Assembly: GCA_020638065.1 (NCBI GenBank)
Contig: JACKJG010000011.1
Coordinates: forward strand, 1 to 64,000
DNA length: 64,000 nucleotides
From: Hyphomicrobiaceae bacterium
GTDB taxonomy: Bacteria > Pseudomonadota > Alphaproteobacteria > Rhizobiales > Devosiaceae
Direction: 5' to 3'
The stretch's first letter is position 1, and each line of letters starts with the position of its first letter. The translations under genes were made by a program, and so were the position numbers. This document shows, one piece after another, positions 51,902 to 59,779 of this stretch. The notes beneath the pieces were generated by a model. That model saw only the letters and a program-made list of their open reading frames with translations, had not been told where the DNA came from and made no database searches.

Positions 51902-53197
51902 ATGAACACTCGCATCAAGGAATTGCGCGCGAAGCAGGAACAGATCACTGCGGAAGCGCGCGAGCGCCTCAATCAGATCGATGAATCGACTGACGAAACG
52001 CGCAGCAAGGAACTGGAAGCCCAGCACGACAAAGCCATGGCCGAATATGACCGGCTGGAAGGTCAGATTCAGCGCGAATTGAAAGTCGCCGAGCTGGAAG
52101 CTGGCATCAAGGCACGCGAAGATGAAGCTCGCGCCAAGAACCGTCCGATCGACCCGGCCGCCGGCCCAGCCGCAGCCCCCGACGATGGCGAAATCAGCTA
52201 TCGCGACGCGTTCCACGAATATTTGAGGGCGCAAGGGCAGTTGGGCGCCATGCGGCCTGAAGCGCGCGCGGTGCTTGCGCGGGGCTATGCAGCCGTTGAA
52301 TCTGAAGCGCGCGCCCAGACGACTTCGAACAGCGCTGGCGGCTATACGGTGCCGAGCGAAGTCGCAAACGTTCTGATCAAGAGCATGGCAGCCTGGGGTC
52401 CGATGTATGATCCTGGTGTCACAACCGAAATCAAGACAACCGGTGGCGGTCAGATCCTGCTCCCGACGGTCAATGATACCGCCTCGACGGGCGGGGCCTC
52501 CAACGGGGAGGGTGTCACTCTCACCGACGATGGCGGCAAGGACGCCGCATTTGGTCAGAAAGCGCTCGGGGCCTATTCGTTCGATACGGAATGGCTGCGC
52601 GTCTCAAAGGAATTGGCAGACGATTCGATCTTCGCGATGGAGGCACTTCTCGGCGATCTGCTCGGCGAACGGCTTGGGCGGTTGGCCAACAGCCAGTTGA
52701 CCGTCGGGACCGGATCCTCGGCCCCCAACGGTATTGTGACTGCATCGACCGCTGGCAAGACGGCTGCGTCGACAACGGCGATCACGGGCGACGAAATCAT
52801 CGATCTGGTGCACTCCGTCGATCCGGCATATCGCAGCGGGCCGAAGGTGGCATTCATGATGCACGATCTCGTGCTTGCCGCGGTCCGCAAGTTGAAGGAC
52901 GGCGATGGCAATTACCTCTGGCAGATGGGGGATGTGCAGAAAGGCATTCCCGCTTCGCTTCTGGGACATCGCTACTACGTCAACCAGGCGATGGAGAGCT
53001 CGATCGCGGCGGCCAAGAAGGTGATGCTGTTCGGTGATCTCAGCAAGTATTACGTCCGCAAGGTTGGCGACCCGCTCATCGGCGCCCTCCAGGACAAGGA
53101 CTTCTGGCCCGGCTTCGGGGTTGCGGGCTGGATTCGCTTCGATGGCGAGCTGGGTGACACCGCGGCAGTCAAGCACCTGATTACGGCCGCGTCGTAA
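51902..53197 (+). CDS. Major capsid protein (HK97 fold)
   Basis: A 431-residue capsid subunit. The N-terminal ~100 residues are a charged coiled coil (ELRAKQEQITAEARERLNQ), the scaffold-like delta domain removed by the protease. The HK97 core starts about residue 140 (SAGGYTVPSEVANVLIKSM) and ends GVAGWIRFDGELGDTAAVKHL. ATG 51902 has GGAGA 7 nt upstream. An abundant structural protein if the phage is induced. Confidence 0.94.
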   Translation: MNTRIKELRAKQEQITAEARERLNQIDESTDETRSKELEAQHDKAMAEYDRLEGQIQRELKVAELEAGIKAREDEARAKNRPIDPAAGPAAAPDDGEISYRDAFHEYLRAQGQLGAMRPEARAVLARGYAAVESEARAQTTSNSAGGYTVPSEVANVLIKSMAAWGPMYDPGVTTEIKTTGGGQILLPTVNDTASTGGASNGEGVTLTDDGGKDAAFGQKALGAYSFDTEWLRVSKELADDSIFAMEALLGDLLGERLGRLANSQLTVGTGSSAPNGIVTASTAGKTAASTTAITGDEIIDLVHSVDPAYRSGPKVAFMMHDLVLAAVRKLKDGDGNYLWQMGDVQKGIPASLLGHRYYVNQAMESSIAAAKKVMLFGDLSKYYVRKVGDPLIGALQDKDFWPGFGVAGWIRFDGELGDTAAVKHLITAAS

Positions 53198-53259
53198 CCG
53201 GTCGGTTGAGCATGACGGGCGGCGTTGCCGCCCGTTTTCCCAATTAATGGAGAGTGACG

Positions 53260-53595
53260 ATGAAAATCAGACTTTTGCAAAGTATGGCGGGCACCAATTT
53301 CATGCTCAACCGCAATGATGTGACCGAACGCTTTTCGGCGGCTGAGTGCATCAGGCTGGTCGAAGCGGGATTTGCCGAGCCGATTGACTGGGACATGGCG
53401 CAGGCCAAAGCCGAGGCAGAAGCGCAGGCCAAAGCCGAGGCAGAAGCGCAGGCCAAAGCCGAGGCAGAAGCGCAGGCCAAAGCCGAGGCAGAAGCGAAAG
53501 CCAAGGCCGAGGCAGAAGCGAAAGCCAAGGCCGAGGCAGAAGCGAAAGCCAAAGCGCAGGCAACCGGGAAGAATCCCAACGTCGAGACCCGCTAG
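53260..53595 (+). CDS. Small head-region protein with AKAEAEAQ repeats
   Basis: A 111-residue protein. The first ~45 residues (MKIRLLQSMAGTNFMLNRND to GFAEPIDW) form a small domain also recognisable in the gene at 54160. The C-terminal part is seven 8-residue units of AQAKAEAE or AKAKAEAE, predicted to be one long, highly charged helix. ATG 53260 follows GGAGAGTG. Capsid decoration or neck function is possible; no family assignment. Confidence 0.75.
   Translation: MKIRLLQSMAGTNFMLNRNDVTERFSAAECIRLVEAGFAEPIDWDMAQAKAEAEAQAKAEAEAQAKAEAEAQAKAEAEAKAKAEAEAKAKAEAEAKAKAQATGKNPNVETR
53398..53565 (+). repeat. 24-nt tandem repeat, seven units
   Basis: Seven in-frame copies of a 24-bp unit of the type GCGCAGGCCAAAGCCGAGGC; the first four are practically identical and the last three carry an AAA/AAG variant. 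Encodes the helical tail of the small head protein. Copy number is likely to vary between isolates. Confidence 0.9.
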
Positions 53596-53598
53596 TTC

Positions 53599-54150
53599 AT
53601 GTGGTACGGGGCAACGGTCAGCACTGCGCCAACTGACGGGGCTGAACTGATCAGTATCGCGGAAGCAAGGGCGCAGGTGAGGCTTGAATCCGGCGATACG
53701 GATTTCGACGATGAACTCAACCGGCTACGGGTCGCCTCGCGCGACTATGTCGAGGCGCGAACCGGGCTCAGAATTCCGGTCCAGACCGTAACGATCTGGT
53801 GCGACCTGTTTGCAGATCTGGCGCACGTACCGGTTGCGCCGGTGAGCGCCGTGGCGGTGACCTACACCGACGGTTCTGGAAATGAGCAGACGCTTGGAAC
53901 AAGCGTTTATGAACTTCGCAATGAAGAGCTGAGCACGCGGATTGCGCTCAAACCCAACCAGAGTTGGCCGGGCCAGCAAGCCAATTCGCGGGTCAAGCTG
54001 GTGCTGACATGTGGATTTGCGACCCCGCCCGCAAGTTTGAAGCAGGCCGCTCTACTCATGCTGGGGAGCTGGTTTGCAAATCATGAGCGAGACGGAACCG
54101 CTCAGTCCGATGAAATCGAAATGCTGCTGGCCAACTGGCGGCGTGGATAG
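53599..54150 (+). CDS. Head-tail connector protein (gp6-like)
   Basis: A 183-residue adaptor that sits below the portal. ISIAEARAQVRLESGDTDFDD at the start and DYVEARTGLRI are the standard gp6-like pattern; KQAALLMLGSWFANHERDG is the terminal helix. Start ATG 53599, three bases after the previous stop. Confidence 0.87.
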   Translation: MWYGATVSTAPTDGAELISIAEARAQVRLESGDTDFDDELNRLRVASRDYVEARTGLRIPVQTVTIWCDLFADLAHVPVAPVSAVAVTYTDGSGNEQTLGTSVYELRNEELSTRIALKPNQSWPGQQANSRVKLVLTCGFATPPASLKQAALLMLGSWFANHERDGTAQSDEIEMLLANWRRG

Positions 54151-54159
54151 GAGACCAAA

Positions 54160-54336
54160 ATGAAAATCAGGATGAATTCCAACCGGAAGGCAACGGGCCC
54201 AGGCATCAAGTCACCGCATTTCGAAGCCGGTCAGGTTTATGAGGCCGGCAAGTCGATCAGCGAAGCGGCCGCCAGGCACTTTGTGGCCAAGGCATGGGCG
54301 ACTGAGGTTAAGTCAGATTCGAACCAGGCCAAATAG
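54160..54336 (+). CDS. Small phage protein related to the 53260 N-terminal domain
   Basis: A 58-residue protein with AGGAGACC before its ATG. It begins MKIRMNSNRKATGPG and continues FEAGQVYEAGKSISEAAARHFV, the same small domain as at the start of the 53260 product, without the repeat tail. Its TAG directly abuts the next ATG. Function unknown; probably a neck or capsid accessory protein. Confidence 0.78.
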   Translation: MKIRMNSNRKATGPGIKSPHFEAGQVYEAGKSISEAAARHFVAKAWATEVKSDSNQAK

Positions 54337-54669
54337 ATGATCGGCTCCGGCACGCTTGACCGCCGTCTGACAATAGTGCGCGCGAGCGGGAGTCAGAACG
54401 GCTACGGCGAGTTGGATCGGACCTGGTCCACTCTCACGACAATCTGGGCAGAGCGGCGCGATGTGAGCGACGGAGAGCGGATCGCGATGGGAGAGCAAAC
54501 CGCCGCGTTGGTGTCGCGTTTCCGGGTGCGCTCGACGGGTGTCACGCGCACAATAACGGCTCGCGACAGGGCAATTTGCGGCGGTGATACGTTCGAAATT
54601 ACCGGCATCAAGGAAGTCGGGCGTAACGCCTTTCTCGAAATTACGGCGATCGCACGAGACGATCAGTGA
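54337..54669 (+). CDS. Phage head closure (head-tail adaptor) protein
   Basis: A 110-residue beta-rich protein of the SPP1 gp16-like/head-tail joining family: LDRRLTIVRASGSQNGYGEL, TIWAERRDVSDGER and FEITGIKEVGRNAFLEI. It closes the portal channel after packaging. It overlaps the next gene by 4 nt. Confidence 0.85.
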   Translation: MIGSGTLDRRLTIVRASGSQNGYGELDRTWSTLTTIWAERRDVSDGERIAMGEQTAALVSRFRVRSTGVTRTITARDRAICGGDTFEITGIKEVGRNAFLEITAIARDDQ

Positions 54670-55214
54670 AACTCGAAGTCGAGGTTGACGGATTGCGCGA
54701 GCTCGACGCGGCGCTGGGCCAGCTGAAACAGGCCACGGCCCGCAATGTGGTGCGCCGGGTCCTGACGAGGGCTGGCGCGCCGATCGCGGAAGAAGCGGCC
54801 AGCCTGGCTCCCAAGGACACGGGACAGTTGGCTTCGTCGATCATCGTCACGGGCAAGTTCAACAACCGGGTTGGAAAGGCTGAATATGCGGCGGTCATGC
54901 GTAGTGGCGGCACGCGGACGGAGGCCGTCGATGCGTTGCGTGCGGCGCGGCGGGGTGCGGGATCCGGCGTCGCTGATGTGCAGGTCTTCATCGGGCCGGC
55001 GAAGGCGTCGTCACGTGATGAGGGGATCAAACAGGTCGTTCAGGAATTCGGCAGCGTCAAGCAGGGTCCGAACCCTTACATGCGACCCGCCTGGGACACA
55101 AAACGTTTTACTGCGCTCGATATCGTCAAGCGAGACATGGCCGGCGAGATCGACAAGGCTGCCAAGCGCGCCGCAGCACGAGCGTTGAAGAAGGCACAAG
55201 CCGGTGGAAGTTGA
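54666..55214 (+). CDS. HK97 gp10 family tail-completion protein
   Basis: A 182-residue protein with the gp10 pattern: VDGLRELDAALGQLKQATAR, APKDTGQLASSI and YMRPAWDTKRFTALDIVKRD. It joins the tail to the head neck. It starts at GTG 54666 (GTGA overlap) and overlaps the DUF3168 gene by 11 nt. Confidence 0.86.
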   Translation: MKLEVEVDGLRELDAALGQLKQATARNVVRRVLTRAGAPIAEEAASLAPKDTGQLASSIIVTGKFNNRVGKAEYAAVMRSGGTRTEAVDALRAARRGAGSGVADVQVFIGPAKASSRDEGIKQVVQEFGSVKQGPNPYMRPAWDTKRFTALDIVKRDMAGEIDKAAKRAAARALKKAQAGGS

Positions 55215-55599
55215 TTTCAGGTCTTTGATCACATCCGACGGTGCTGTCGCCGGGCTTGTTGGGAATCGCGTTTACTGGGGTGCGATCGAACAGACTGCAG
55301 CGAATCCCTGCGTTCGACTGACGCTGATCAGCGGCGCGCCAGTCTATGCGTCCAAGGGGGCCGCAGGATTGACGTCATCCCGTGTTCAAGTGGATGTGCG
55401 GGCTGACAGCTATGCTGCGGCACGCGCCGTGGCCGATGCAGTCGAAGCGGTGATCAATGGCTTTTCTGGCATTTCTGGAACGACGCATTTCCGATCGGCG
55501 CTGATGCTCAACCAGCGGGCCATCGTGGAAACTTTGGCCGGCGAATTGCAGCATCTGATTTCAAGCGACTTCGAGGTCTGGCACAAGCCGGCCGCCTAG
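55204..55599 (+). CDS. DUF3168 family tail-completion protein
   Basis: A 131-residue protein of the DUF3168/gp17-like group, found between gp10-like and tail tube genes: LITSDGAVAGLVGNRVYWG, PCVRLTLISG and SSRVQVDVRADSYAAARAVA. It helps tail termination. GTG start at 55204. Confidence 0.84.
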   Translation: MEVDFRSLITSDGAVAGLVGNRVYWGAIEQTAANPCVRLTLISGAPVYASKGAAGLTSSRVQVDVRADSYAAARAVADAVEAVINGFSGISGTTHFRSALMLNQRAIVETLAGELQHLISSDFEVWHKPAA

Positions 55600-55631
55600 A
55601 CTGACCAACACTACACCAACGGAGAACCAAA

Positions 55632-56054
55632 ATGGCTGCCAGCAATGCAGACACCGGCTACGGCGTTGACCTGCTCAAGGAAACCGCCACCCCCGGCACA
55701 TATGCCTCATTCGGCGCGGAGGTGATCAGCATCAACCCGCCCAACCTGTCTCGAACTTCGATCGAGCGCACTCATGCGCTGAGCCCGAACAATGCCAAAG
55801 AGTATTTTGGCGGCATGATTGAGGGCGGCGAAGTCGGCCTGACGGTCGCCTACATCCCGTCGGATAGCGACGCAGTCTACGCGGAAATCGGCGCGGCTAC
55901 GGCGAACTGGCAGATCCTTTTCGACACGAGTATCGCCTGGAACTTCGCGGGATTTGTCACGAATTATGCGCCACAGGCCCCGATCGATGACAGGATGACC
56001 GCAAACGTCACGATCAAGATCACCGGCCTCCCGACGCTGAGTGACGAGTCCTAG
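55632..56054 (+). CDS. Major tail tube protein (probable)
   Basis: A 140-residue protein, GGAGAACC before the ATG. The beta-rich sequence (VDLLKETATPGTYASFGAEV, then PPNLSRTSIERTHALSP, MTANVTIKITGLPTL) and its position before the tail chaperone genes fit a siphovirus tail tube subunit. The call rests on pattern and synteny. Confidence 0.82.
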   Translation: MAASNADTGYGVDLLKETATPGTYASFGAEVISINPPNLSRTSIERTHALSPNNAKEYFGGMIEGGEVGLTVAYIPSDSDAVYAEIGAATANWQILFDTSIAWNFAGFVTNYAPQAPIDDRMTANVTIKITGLPTLSDES

Positions 56055-56055
56055 A

Positions 56056-56424
56056 ATGGTCAATCGTGAAAAAGGCGAGGTACTTCTGGAGACCACTGAC
56101 GGATCGTTCGTGCTGCGTTTCGATTTCAATGCGCTCTGCGAGATCGAAAGTGCTCTGCGCAAGCCTATCGGCGATGTACTCGCGGATCTGCGCAGGTTCT
56201 CCGCCCTTTCAACACGCGCAATGGTTTGGGCGGCGATCCGGGCAGGCGGCAAGACCGACGTCTCTCTGGAAGAAGCGGGCCGGCTGATATCCGGCATCAA
56301 GCTACCGGCGCTCGTCGGAACCGTTGAGCGGGCATTCCAGGCGGCGTTTCCGGAAGACGACGGAGAGGGGACAAGCGAAAACCCCCAGCCGGCGGCGAAT
56401 GCTGGGACTGGAACGCCATCCTGA
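56056..56424 (+). CDS. Tail assembly chaperone, short form (gpG-like)
   Basis: A 122-residue protein that coats the tape measure during tail assembly. It contains FNALCEIESALRKPIGDVLAD, SLEEAGRLISG and VERAFQAAFPE, similar to the GTA/TAC family. The ATG at 56056 follows the tube stop by one base. Near its end the gene carries the slippery heptamer A AAC CCC (56379-56385), from which a longer G-T form should be made. Confidence 0.83.
   Translation: MVNREKGEVLLETTDGSFVLRFDFNALCEIESALRKPIGDVLADLRRFSALSTRAMVWAAIRAGGKTDVSLEEAGRLISGIKLPALVGTVERAFQAAFPEDDGEGTSENPQPAANAGTGTPS
56379..56385 (+). promoter_or_regulatory. Programmed -1 ribosomal frameshift site (A AAC CCC)
   Basis: In the zero frame the codons read GAA AAC CCC CAG. 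The heptamer A_AAC_CCC fits X_XXY_YYZ exactly, allowing both tRNAs to re-pair after a -1 slip. The new frame stays open to 56726, giving the fused product. The position in the tail-chaperone gene is the conserved place for such a signal. Confidence 0.85.
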
Positions 56425-56726
56425 TCCGATTTCTGGTTGCCGGTGGCGACGAGCAATCGTTCTGGAGGTCGACCCCAAAACAGGTTCGCCGCCTGATCGA
56501 CGCCGATCGCACGCGTCAAATGCGGTCGCACAATGAACGGGTTCATCTTGCCTGGGTCAACGCTGCCCTGGGCGGAATGGCCAACCCGAATAAACTCCCG
56601 AAACTTGAATCCCTGATGCTGACGGACGTGCCACCGAAGCGGCAAAGCCGCTCACATATGCTGGCGGCAGTCAGGAGCATCAACGCGGCCCTTGGCGGCA
56701 AAGTGACCCGGAAAGGCATGGCATGA
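56385..56726 (+). CDS. T extension of the tail assembly chaperone, read by -1 frameshift
   Basis: The -1 frame adds about 113 residues to the short chaperone: PPAGGECWDWNAILIRFLVAG, then WRSTPKQVRRLIDADRTRQ and MANPNKLPKLESLM. It has no own start with a ribosome site; the first ATG in frame (56520) would lose the conserved WDWNAILIRF segment. The stop overlaps the tape measure ATG (ATGA). The fused form is thought to bind the tape measure protein and recruit tube subunits. Confidence 0.82.
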   Translation, partial: PAGGECWDWNAILIRFLVAGGDEQSFWRSTPKQVRRLIDADRTRQMRSHNERVHLAWVNAALGGMANPNKLPKLESLMLTDVPPKRQSRSHMLAAVRSINAALGGKVTRKGMA

Positions 56727-58534
56727 GCAACGTCATCGGCTCGATGTTTGTGACGCTCGGGCTGAACAGCGCCACGTTCGAGAACGGTCTGAAATCGGCC
56801 CAGGGCCGTCTCAAGGGTTTTGCGAACTTCGCGCAGACAGCATTGTTCGGGGCGACGGCGGCTGCAGCAGGCGGCATCGCCAGCCTGGGCATCGCAATTG
56901 CACACACCAGCGGCGAGATAGCCAGTCTGCGGGCCGAGGCGCGCACGGCGGGTGTTGCGTTCGAAGAGTTTCAGCGCCTCAAATACGCAGCAGAAAAGAA
57001 CCTTGTCAGCATTGAGGCTCTCACCGACGGTTTGAAGGAGATGAACCTTCGTGCCGATGAGTTCGTGGTGACAGGTGCCGGATCTGCAGCTGAAGCGTTT
57101 GCGCGCATCGGGTTCACGGCGGATGATCTCAGGGAAAAGCTGCAGCGTCCTTCTGACCTCTTCACCGAAATCATCGGCAAACTATCGCAACTCGACCGGG
57201 CCGCCCAGATCCGCATTGCTGACGAAATTTTCGGGGGAACCGGCGGCGAGCAGTTCGTCCGGTTGCTCGGGGAAGGGGCATCCGGAATCGAGCGCCTGAA
57301 GCGCGAGGCCGACCAGTTGGGACTGGTGCTTTCGGAACGGGCAGGCACCGCTGCCGAGAAGTTCAGCCAGTCGATGCGCCGCATTTCTGATATCTTCCGC
57401 GGTCTTTTCACGCGGATCATGGAAGCGGTTCTGCCTGCGCTGGACCAGCTGGCCGACACACTCAACTCGCCTCAGTTCGCTGACGGGGCCGTGGCGATTG
57501 CGCAGGCTATCGTCGATGCCTTCGACCTCGCCGCCCAGGCGATCGGTCGTGTTGGCGAGGCGCTGATGCGCATCGGGCCGCTGGCACAGCGACCGCTTAA
57601 CGTATTGCAGGAGCAACTGGCGTCGAAAAAAGCGGTTCTCGAAGCGGATGGCTGGATCTGGGACAAAGACAAGCTGATGCGGGAGATTTCGGAGCTTGAA
57701 ATCGAAATTGCACGGCGTCTAGACCCTTCGAACTTCAACGTTTCCGGCGTGTTTGCCGGACTGAATAACCCGCAGATGTTTGTGGGCTCCCAGGCAGCGT
57801 TTTTTGACAGTCTGCGCACGCCGACGGCAACGGCGGGGGTGACCAGTGCCGGACAGGCGTTGAATGATCTGGGAAGCTCGGCGGCCGCGGCCAACAGCGA
57901 AGTGGTGGACCTGACCGAAGGCGGGCTGGCGCCGCTTGAAACGCAGGTCAACAGCCTGGCAGACACACTGCGCTATTCGCTGCAGTCCGCATTCACTGAA
58001 CCTTTTGTCGCGCTCGGGCAGGCATTGCGGTCCGGAGAGAATGCCTGGGACTCGTTCGCCAATGCCGGTCTCGACGCTTTGGGGCGCCTGTCAGATCAGA
58101 TGATGCAGATGGCGACGAGCCAGATATTCAACATGATTTTCGGTGCGGTGTTCGGTGCGCCGACCATGGGCGCGGGGCTGGGCGGCGGATCATTTGCGGC
58201 GCTGGGCACCGGAATCGGGTTTGGGTCCTATGGGTTGCCGGGATTTGCGGACGGAACGAACTTTCATTCCGGTGGACTGGCCATCGTCGGAGAACGCGGC
58301 CCTGAGATTGTCAGCTTGCCGCGTGGCGCCGGCGTTATCCCGGCCGCGGATCTGGGCCGCGGCGCCAGTGGCGGGAAAACGCAGATCGAGGTGACGGTCT
58401 CAGACTTGCTCGAGGTGAGGATGACAGAGATTTCGGAAGGCGTGCTGGTGCGGGGTTTGCGCGATTACGGGCGGACCCGGTTGCGCGATGACATGCGGCG
58501 GATCAACCGCGACCCGATGATGAGGCGCAACTGA
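56723..58534 (+). CDS. Tail tape measure protein
   Basis: A 603-residue protein that sets tail length. It begins GSMFVTLGLNSATFENGLKS, the standard tape-measure N-terminus, followed by a hydrophobic Ala/Gly stretch, a long helical part and a Gly/Ala-rich membrane-active region near 470-500. VGERGPEIVSLPRGAGVIPA near the C-terminus is a recurrent tape-measure motif. It is short, so the tail is expected to be short for a siphovirus. Confidence 0.9.
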   Translation: MSNVIGSMFVTLGLNSATFENGLKSAQGRLKGFANFAQTALFGATAAAAGGIASLGIAIAHTSGEIASLRAEARTAGVAFEEFQRLKYAAEKNLVSIEALTDGLKEMNLRADEFVVTGAGSAAEAFARIGFTADDLREKLQRPSDLFTEIIGKLSQLDRAAQIRIADEIFGGTGGEQFVRLLGEGASGIERLKREADQLGLVLSERAGTAAEKFSQSMRRISDIFRGLFTRIMEAVLPALDQLADTLNSPQFADGAVAIAQAIVDAFDLAAQAIGRVGEALMRIGPLAQRPLNVLQEQLASKKAVLEADGWIWDKDKLMREISELEIEIARRLDPSNFNVSGVFAGLNNPQMFVGSQAAFFDSLRTPTATAGVTSAGQALNDLGSSAAAANSEVVDLTEGGLAPLETQVNSLADTLRYSLQSAFTEPFVALGQALRSGENAWDSFANAGLDALGRLSDQMMQMATSQIFNMIFGAVFGAPTMGAGLGGGSFAALGTGIGFGSYGLPGFADGTNFHSGGLAIVGERGPEIVSLPRGAGVIPAADLGRGASGGKTQIEVTVSDLLEVRMTEISEGVLVRGLRDYGRTRLRDDMRRINRDPMMRRN

Positions 58535-59184
58535 TGGCGCCCACGTTTCCGCTGTCCGCCAGCGCGTTTTTGGAGATCGCCCGTGTCTGGTCGACCGAAT
58601 TGGTGTGGATGCCGATGCAATCGATTGGCCGGCAAGGCTCTGGCCAGCCGCGGAGCGCTGACCTCGGACCGGGATACTGGAAGGCGATCTGTCAAACGCA
58701 GGGACTGACCAATGGCGAGGCTGAGGCCGTGCGCGCCCTTTCGACACGCCTCAATGGCGCCATGAATGCCTTCCGGCTTTATCCAACCAGCATGCCGTAT
58801 CCGCAGAACGATCTGGATGGCTCCATCTATGGGGCATCAACCCCGATCGTGACCAACCGCGATAATGCCTACCAGGCCGACATGAGCGGCTTTCCAGCCG
58901 ATTATGAGATCAAACTGGGCGATTGGGTGCAGATCACTTATGACACGAGCCGTGAATATCTGGGGCAGTTCACCCAGAACAAGACCGCAAATGGCTCCGG
59001 AGTGGTGAGCAACGCAACGCTATCGGCCCCGCTGCCGGCATCGGTGGCCAATGGCGATGCGGTGAACCTGATCAAGCCCGCAGGCCTGTTCAAGCTGGTG
59101 CTGGGCAGTTTTCACATTTCCGTCGCAGACCCCACGTCGCAAACGCTGCGCTTCGAGGCCGAGCAGGTGCACGAGGCGGCCTGA
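58534..59184 (+). CDS. Phage distal tail protein, unknown family
   Basis: A 216-residue beta-rich protein located directly after the tape measure, where siphoviruses encode the distal tail/baseplate hub. It includes YPTSMPYPQNDLDGSIYG and KLGDWVQITYDTSREYLGQF. Start and stop overlap neighbours by one base (TGATG). The role is assigned by synteny only. Confidence 0.75.
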   Translation: MAPTFPLSASAFLEIARVWSTELVWMPMQSIGRQGSGQPRSADLGPGYWKAICQTQGLTNGEAEAVRALSTRLNGAMNAFRLYPTSMPYPQNDLDGSIYGASTPIVTNRDNAYQADMSGFPADYEIKLGDWVQITYDTSREYLGQFTQNKTANGSGVVSNATLSAPLPASVANGDAVNLIKPAGLFKLVLGSFHISVADPTSQTLRFEAEQVHEAA

Positions 59185-59777
59185 TGGACAGCGCGACCCT
59201 GACGGCTCTTGCTCAGCCCGGCCTGGTGCTGAGGCACTTCGTCTACATCATTGCGCTGAGCGGCGATGAATTCGGGTTCTGGGAGGGGATCGACGATGTC
59301 ACCGTTTCCGTTCCCGCCGCCCGAACCGGGGTCAGCACCTCACGCGACTATCGGGGCGGCATGGCGTTCGATGCGGTGCCCAACGCGGTCTATTCAGGCG
59401 ACATCAAGCAGCAATATTCGATCACGTTCGATCTGACCCACGTTACGGCCGAGACGATGGTGCGCGGCTACGATTTGAGGCTGGCCGCAATCGAGATTCA
59501 CCGCGGCACTTTCGATGCCGGCGGCGGCGGGCTGGTTTCCGATCCGGTGGTGCTCGAGCACGGTCAGATCATCAAGGCGGAAAGCGAATTGAGCGGGCCG
59601 GGGCAGGCGGCAAGTTTCACCCTCGATTTCAAGACGATCGACGCGGCCAATAGGGGCCAGCCCGACCGCAAATCCAATGCCTCGCAGATCGACCGGTCGG
59701 CGGGCGACCTTTTCTACAAATATGCCTCCCGCGGCCGCGAAATCGCCCGCGAATGGGGCAGCTACAGCCGGAAATAA
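59184..59777 (+). CDS. Phage tail tip-associated protein
   Basis: A 197-residue protein, beta-rich, with LVLRHFVYIIALSGDEFGFWEG, VYSGDIKQQYSITFDLTHV and a basic C-terminus ending SRGREIAREWGSYSRK. Position between the distal tail and central tip genes suggests a baseplate hub component. No confident family call. Confidence 0.73.
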   Translation: MDSATLTALAQPGLVLRHFVYIIALSGDEFGFWEGIDDVTVSVPAARTGVSTSRDYRGGMAFDAVPNAVYSGDIKQQYSITFDLTHVTAETMVRGYDLRLAAIEIHRGTFDAGGGGLVSDPVVLEHGQIIKAESELSGPGQAASFTLDFKTIDAANRGQPDRKSNASQIDRSAGDLFYKYASRGREIAREWGSYSRK

Positions 59778-59779
59778 GG

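Noticed and set aside
53398..53565. CRISPR or non-coding satellite
   Set aside because: The 24-nt units are directly tandem, in frame and encode a regular helical peptide.
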